From assembly GCA_036507695.1 (NCBI GenBank), contig DATCIR010000369.1, positions 1-9,126 of the forward strand: 9,126 nt of DNA. Direction: 5' to 3'. This document shows positions 4,963-9,126 of the stretch, piece after piece. This DNA is from JAKEGK01 sp036507695 (lineage in GTDB: Bacteria; Pseudomonadota; Gammaproteobacteria; SZUA-152). Position 1 is the stretch's first letter, and every line of letters starts with the position of its first letter. The notes under the pieces are model-generated. The model had not been told where the DNA came from, did not search any database, and saw nothing but the letters and a program-made list of their open reading frames with translations. Both the position numbers and the translations under genes were made by a program.

Positions 4963-6633
4963 ACAGGGCGCATTCAGGAAATTGGCCAGCGCCAACTGGA
5001 AATTTTCCACGGCCATTCCCCGCGGATCAGTTGCCGCCAGGTATTGGATATAGTTGAATTCGTCCAGTGCCGATTCCCCGCTTTTATCAAGCTCGATGGT
5101 GAAGCTGCTTTTATTCTTGATGACTTCCGACGCACAGCGATTGGTTAACACCGCGGTGATATCAACAAAAGTTTCACTCACCTCGGGCAAAGCCGCCACA
5201 TCCTGATTGAAGTTTTCATCCTTTACTATGGTCTGAATTGTGGTTTGTCCCGTCGCCGCGACCTGGCTGGCGGAGTCCAGGAATACAGCGCCGCCCAGTA
5301 TCGTGAGGTTGCCGCTATTGGCATCGTTGCTTTGGGCGTTGATCTGGCTCTTGTTGATCACCACGTTGACCGGGTCAATTGAAATATTGCCGCCGGGATC
5401 GGCGGGCGTTGCGCCGTTGATATCGGTGGCAATAGTGCTATTTGTCAGCGAAACCAGGTCGGCCGCCTGTATGGTGATATTGCCGCCCGCGGCTGACGCC
5501 GAACTGGTCTGGATGCTGCCGTTGTCCATCGTGAATTCCTGCGCCTGAACGATAGTTATATCGCCGGCACTGCCGATATCAACCGCCGTGGAAGTTATAC
5601 GGCCGCCGTTTATGGTGAATTTACCGCCTTCAATATGTATATCCGCGGCGCTAGCTTCCACAGAGCCGCTGGAACTGATTAGCCCTCCCTGCATCACGGC
5701 CTCCGTGGCGTCGACATGAATAACCGCGGTACTTATCGCGTCACTGCGGCTGGTTATCGAGGAATCGCCACTCATTACAAACTGACCGGCCATGATATAA
5801 ACGGCGCCGAACCCGGCTCCCGATAAATCCAGGCTGGAATCCGTCATGTTAACGGCATTGAACGAACCGCCCGTGGCGTTAAACACAATACCGGACTCCG
5901 CCGGCGAGTTAGGGACTGTAAATGTCACTTCACCAGGACCGTGCACCGCCGCGATATTCAGGCGGCCATCGATAGTACCGATCATGGACGCGTTGAGTTC
6001 AACATCACCGCCCACCAGTGAAATCGATTGTCCGTTTGAAACTCTGAGGTTTGCATTGTCCAGGGTAATCGCGCCGGGATTGTTTGACACAAATCCAAAA
6101 CCTGTTGGATTGGCCACGATTAACGCTGGATCATTCGGGTTGACTGCGTCGAAGATGGCGTTGTCCGCAAACTTCACATACTCGCCGGTACTGGCGAAGA
6201 ACGAACCTTCGATACTTATTTGTGAGTCCGGGCCAAACACGAAACCATTGGGATTTACTAACCACAGGTTGGCGCCAAGGATATCAGAGGTGATGATGCC
6301 GTCGACGGTTGAAAGGCCTCCGCCCGTCACCCGCCCGATAATGTTAGCCGCGCCTGACGTGTTCCCTGCACTGAAAAGGGCGGTTTCACCGGTATTGATA
6401 TTAAAACTGGAAAAACTGTGGAACAAATTACTACCCGACAGCGTGCCAAATGCCGGGTCGATCGTGTAAACACCCTGCGTCAAGGGGACATTACCGGCGG
6501 CGCCGGCCGTACCATCCGATACCACTTCGGCATGGCTAGTGGATACCAATAGTGAAACAACCATTCCGAATACCGCGAAAGTCCGCGCAAAAATCCGGAC
6601 GCCAATGTGGAAAACGCTATTGAATGTGTTCAT
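4957..6633 (-). CDS. TpsA exoprotein with filamentous-haemagglutinin N-terminal (TPS) domain, short form (558 aa)
   Basis: This is the secreted partner of the TpsB encoded next. Signal peptide: residues 1-35 (long n-region, then FAVFGMVVSLLVSTSHA before EVV). The TPS domain follows, with NLFHSFSSFNI (69-79), ANIIGRVTGG (96-105) and LWLVNPNGFVFGPD (123-136), the hallmark NPNG and FxFG motifs. Residues 140-460 form a repetitive beta-helix (GGNITIQ, SGNLTILGG, AGDITIVQA). The C-terminal region is not helix-like: LTNRCASEVIKNKSSFTIEL, then a tail ending NAPCF. This is a worn version of the RC...SSF segment that ends many TpsA proteins of CHAT-linked clusters. The only two cysteines (500 and 557) are both here. 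At 558 residues it is far smaller than adhesin TpsA proteins. I chose ATG 6633 over 6639 because GAAAGG is correctly spaced only from the former. It lies 43 bp after the CHAT gene. Confidence 0.93.
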   Translation of the reverse strand: MNTFNSVFHIGVRIFARTFAVFGMVVSLLVSTSHAEVVSDGTAGAAGNVPLTQGVYTIDPAFGTLSGSNLFHSFSSFNINTGETALFSAGNTSGAANIIGRVTGGGLSTVDGIITSDILGANLWLVNPNGFVFGPDSQISIEGSFFASTGEYVKFADNAIFDAVNPNDPALIVANPTGFGFVSNNPGAITLDNANLRVSNGQSISLVGGDVELNASMIGTIDGRLNIAAVHGPGEVTFTVPNSPAESGIVFNATGGSFNAVNMTDSSLDLSGAGFGAVYIMAGQFVMSGDSSITSRSDAISTAVIHVDATEAVMQGGLISSSGSVEASAADIHIEGGKFTINGGRITSTAVDIGSAGDITIVQAQEFTMDNGSIQTSSASAAGGNITIQAADLVSLTNSTIATDINGATPADPGGNISIDPVNVVINKSQINAQSNDANSGNLTILGGAVFLDSASQVAATGQTTIQTIVKDENFNQDVAALPEVSETFVDITAVLTNRCASEVIKNKSSFTIELDKSGESALDEFNYIQYLAATDPRGMAVENFQLALANFLNAPCF

Positions 6634-6640
6634 AGTCATG

Positions 6641-6646
6641 CCTTTC
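6641..6646 (-). promoter_or_regulatory. Ribosome-binding site that decides the tpsA start
   Basis: GAAAGG on the minus strand lies seven bases before the ATG at 6633 but only one base before the in-frame ATG at 6639. The downstream ATG is therefore the likely start. Confidence 0.6.
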
Positions 6647-6676
6647 GCCCGCTGTCAATGAGTCCCTGATCCCGTG

Positions 6677-8953
6677 TTACATCCAATTACCGATCAATAC
6701 GAAGGGTGACCAGTAATAAGGATGAGTCCGGTTACCGGATTTAAGTAACGATAGTTGCGCTTTTTGCAACGCACGCGCTTTATTGTTTTTTGGATCCGCC
6801 AACTGGCGGTACAGCTCGCTCATCAGTTTCGAAGTCGCTTCGTCGTTGATAAACCACAACGTCGCGACTGCGCTGCGCGCCCCGGCTTGAATCGCCACAC
6901 CGGCCAAACCCAGCGCCGCCCGGTCATCCCCCACCGCGGTTTGGCAGGCGCTCAGCACCAGCAGGTCGAGCGGCTTTCCGGTAAATTGGCGCAAGCCGAT
7001 GGTTGTTTCGAGTCGCGGCATCGTTAACTTGTCATCATAGGTAAGCAAGTAGGAATAACGATAGTCACTGCTGAATTCACCATGGGTTGCCATGTGCACG
7101 ATGGAATAATCCCCGTCCGTTAATTCTGTTTCGGTTTTTGCCAGCACGAAGGCTTCGTCCATATACGTTGCGGCGGGATAAACGCGGCGGATGTTTTGCA
7201 TTTCCACGTCCACACTGGGCAGCGCATCGTAACCCTGCACGGCTTTAGTCAGCCCCTTGGCTAATATTCGCGGCGCCAGCCGCTGCTCCTTGTCCAGTTT
7301 GGTGAGCGACAGGCTTGGCGTTACCGCCACGGCTATTTTCTCAATCAAATACTGCTTGCCATCATGCAAGGCGGCCAGGGGAATGGTGCGCATCGGCCCG
7401 TCGGGCACGAACACCAGGTTGCGGATAGCCGCCTTGGCCAGCCTTTCTTCATAAGGACGCACCAGCCAGTGATACAGGCTTTGCGCTTCTTTCAGGTGAT
7501 CCGCCTGCAGGCGGGGGTTCTGCAATTTTTCGCGGAACTGCCGGATAGTACGCGTAACTTCCTCTTTGCCGATTGCCACGGCGTAAAGACCCAAATGGCC
7601 CCCGATATTCACAATCAATTCCACCCGGTCAGGCAAAATCAAGGGGTAAACAACCGCGGTGGATAAATCCGCCCTGTTGATAAATTGTTTCTGCACATCC
7701 TGTTCGACGCAGGCGTTCTGGAAATAATCCTCCACTTCCGCCACCCGGTAGTTCTCGATGGCGTCAATCGCTTCTTTTAACATTGCATCAAGTTGCCGGG
7801 AATCTTTTTGCGCCCTGGCCTCACTGAGCAACAAATCAAAATACTGGTTGTAAATGGGCTCGATATATTTTTTAAAATTACGGCTGTCGCCCGCCAGCAA
7901 CCGCGGACGGACTTTTTGCAAGGAATCGACGGACTGCCGGTAAACGGTTAACGCGCCGCGTTGATCGCCTTTGCCGCGCGACAGCCTGGCCAGCTGCCAC
8001 TCCCACCGGAACACTACATCCTTCGCATTGAGATTCTGCGCACGAAATAGCGCGCGCCGGGTAAATACCATGGCCTCCTCATAACGGCCTTCATCTTCAT
8101 AAAGTTCGCCGGTGAATCCATCAAGATAAGTTTCCAGCCCAGGCGGCGGGGAAAGCGTGCGCGCATTGGCAAAAATATCAAATGACTTTTTGCGCCAGCT
8201 ATCGGGGAACGCCAGTTGTTGCTGCGCCAATTGATACAGCCGCCCCAAAGAGAGCAACAGCGCGCGGCGTTCTTGCGCATCGGCAAGCACATTGATGCTT
8301 TCATTAAGCTCCGCGAGGCGCGTTTCAATACCGGGTTTTTGCCGTTGTTCAATTAACGCATGCACAAGATTGATACCGGCTTTGATAGGCGCTGCGTCTG
8401 TGTAGGGTTTGGGAAATAACTTCAGGCTCTCGGTGAGCGAATTCACCGCGGCAGCGTATTCCCCGGCCAGTAAATAGCTGGCGCCAAGATCGGCGAGCAG
8501 TAGCGGCGGTAACTTCGCATCCGGCGCGGCGCGCGCGCTGTCAACCGCCCGGTTCAATTGATCAATCGCCGTGTAATGTTCACCTTGAATGCGCGAAACC
8601 ACCGCCAGGCGGTGCCACAGCTTAGCCAATGACTCCGCCTCCCGGGCTGAAGCCTGGTTTGCCCCGCGGTACGCATCGATGGCGGTTTGCAATATATTCT
8701 CCGCGTGTTTGTAATCCCTGGCCGCTATGGCCGCATCCGCCTCCTGCAATACTTTTAGCGCATCACGCGGAATGGTTTTTTGCGCCGTTGGTTGCGCGGT
8801 TTGGGGTGGATTGGATTGCGGCTGAGCCCGCGCGGGCGACGCAAAAACCAGGATCATGAAAACCATCGCCAACACAAAATACCGGTTAACCGTGACTTCG
8901 GGGGGCGCCGCCGGTCCATGAAAGGCGCTACTAACATATTTTGTCTGACGCAT
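6677..8953 (-). CDS. Exported TPR-CHAT protein, caspase-like peptidase (758 aa)
   Basis: CHAT domains are caspase/separase-fold cysteine peptidases joined to TPRs. The signal peptide is NRYFVLAMVFMILVFASPARA (cleavage near residue 43, before QPQ) behind a 22-residue n-region, then a Pro/Gln-rich linker. TPR-like repeats lie at about 65-96, 112-140, 152-181, 275-306 and 315-346. A family linker (ENYRVAEVEDYFQNACV, 400-416) follows. The CHAT domain (about 430-758) has VFVPDGPMRTIPLAALHDG, HMATHGEF with catalytic H624, VLSACQTA with catalytic C670, then GDDRAALGLAG, GARSAVATLW and the terminal HPYYWSPFVLIGNWM. Both dyad residues are present, so an active enzyme is expected. The frame stays open back to 9121, but I start at ATG 8953 because the 56 extra codons are Arg-rich, fall in palindromic repeat DNA and would bury the signal peptide. 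It is the first gene of the CHAT-TpsA-TpsB operon; I found no convincing promoter in 8954-9126. Confidence 0.93.
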   Translation of the reverse strand: MRQTKYVSSAFHGPAAPPEVTVNRYFVLAMVFMILVFASPARAQPQSNPPQTAQPTAQKTIPRDALKVLQEADAAIAARDYKHAENILQTAIDAYRGANQASAREAESLAKLWHRLAVVSRIQGEHYTAIDQLNRAVDSARAAPDAKLPPLLLADLGASYLLAGEYAAAVNSLTESLKLFPKPYTDAAPIKAGINLVHALIEQRQKPGIETRLAELNESINVLADAQERRALLLSLGRLYQLAQQQLAFPDSWRKKSFDIFANARTLSPPPGLETYLDGFTGELYEDEGRYEEAMVFTRRALFRAQNLNAKDVVFRWEWQLARLSRGKGDQRGALTVYRQSVDSLQKVRPRLLAGDSRNFKKYIEPIYNQYFDLLLSEARAQKDSRQLDAMLKEAIDAIENYRVAEVEDYFQNACVEQDVQKQFINRADLSTAVVYPLILPDRVELIVNIGGHLGLYAVAIGKEEVTRTIRQFREKLQNPRLQADHLKEAQSLYHWLVRPYEERLAKAAIRNLVFVPDGPMRTIPLAALHDGKQYLIEKIAVAVTPSLSLTKLDKEQRLAPRILAKGLTKAVQGYDALPSVDVEMQNIRRVYPAATYMDEAFVLAKTETELTDGDYSIVHMATHGEFSSDYRYSYLLTYDDKLTMPRLETTIGLRQFTGKPLDLLVLSACQTAVGDDRAALGLAGVAIQAGARSAVATLWFINDEATSKLMSELYRQLADPKNNKARALQKAQLSLLKSGNRTHPYYWSPFVLIGNWM

Positions 8954-9054
8954 ATTTATTGCTCGCGGTGTTGGTTTCAGTGACCGGCTGGTGACTGTTA
9001 TTGCAACCGATGCGTAACTACTCACCCGTGGGCGGCGCCGGTGTCTCCTGCCGG

Positions 9055-9106
9055 GGGACGCCACAAGTACGTCCCTGTAGGTTGTTGTGGGCCATCCCTG
9101 GCCCAC
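9055..9106. repeat. Two adjacent short palindromes, probable intergenic repeat element
   Basis: gggacg (9055-9060) and cgtccc (9070-9075) form a 6-bp stem with a 9-base loop. gtgggcca (9087-9094) and tggcccac (9099-9106) form a perfect 8-bp stem with a tccc loop. Two hairpins in 52 bp just upstream of a gene suggest a dispersed REP-like repeat. Copies elsewhere in the genome cannot be seen from this window. The surrounding 8954-9126 holds no other gene that I can support. Confidence 0.5.
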
Positions 9107-9126
9107 ACCCTGCGGGCGCACTGCGT

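Noticed and set aside
5846..6469. Plus-strand 207-aa open frame inside tpsA
   Set aside because: Antisense shadow of the TpsA beta-helix coding sequence, with no family features.
8954..9010. Promoter for the CHAT operon (TTGCAA as a -35)
   Set aside because: No acceptable -10 hexamer at a suitable spacing.
8954..9121. N-terminal extension of the CHAT protein
   Set aside because: The 56 extra codons (GTG start) are Arg-rich, lie in palindromic repeat DNA and would put the signal peptide about 80 residues in.

Overview
The window looks like accessory DNA from a Gram-negative bacterium, most likely a gammaproteobacterium. I infer this from the protein families (type VI secretion accessory proteins, an outer-membrane TpsB porin, an IS4-type transposase) and from the moderate GC content judged by eye. 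The species cannot be fixed from the sequence alone. All intact genes lie on the minus strand. They form two unrelated modules separated by a dead insertion element.

Left module (about 1-2340, read right to left): a type VI secretion (T6SS) effector cassette. The order is PAAR spike-tip protein, DUF4123 adaptor/chaperone, two small proteins I do not recognise, then the first 86 codons of a lipase-like alpha/beta-hydrolase that runs off the left edge. Gaps are short (17, 65 and 3 bp) and the last pair overlaps by ATGA, so one transcript is likely. No vgrG is visible. Just upstream of the PAAR gene are a 59-codon GTG-start ORF and the last 18 codons of another frame, cut off by the insertion element. 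A 17-bp inverted repeat spans this area.

Middle (2392-2957): a 566-bp IS4-family remnant with perfect 16-bp terminal inverted repeats. Its transposase pseudogene (plus strand) has two internal deletions and a frameshift. No target-site duplication is visible, so the element may mark a rearrangement junction.

Right module (3112-8953, read right to left): a three-gene operon. First is a 758-aa TPR-CHAT protein (caspase-like His/Cys dyad) with a Sec signal peptide. Next is a short (558 aa) TpsA exoprotein with a haemagglutinin-type secretion domain, then its TpsB outer-membrane transporter. A candidate terminator follows. The tpsA stop codon and most of the tpsA-tpsB gap consist of four 14-bp tandem repeats. 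Beyond the CHAT gene the window ends in small perfect palindromes that look like an intergenic repeat.

How the genes may work together: TpsB would export TpsA to the cell surface, and the CHAT protein, predicted periplasmic, would act in the same envelope pathway, perhaps as a protease on TpsA or another envelope protein. This linkage of a caspase-like enzyme with two-partner secretion is the most interesting content. From general knowledge, similar trios occur widely in cyanobacteria, and I know of no characterised function.
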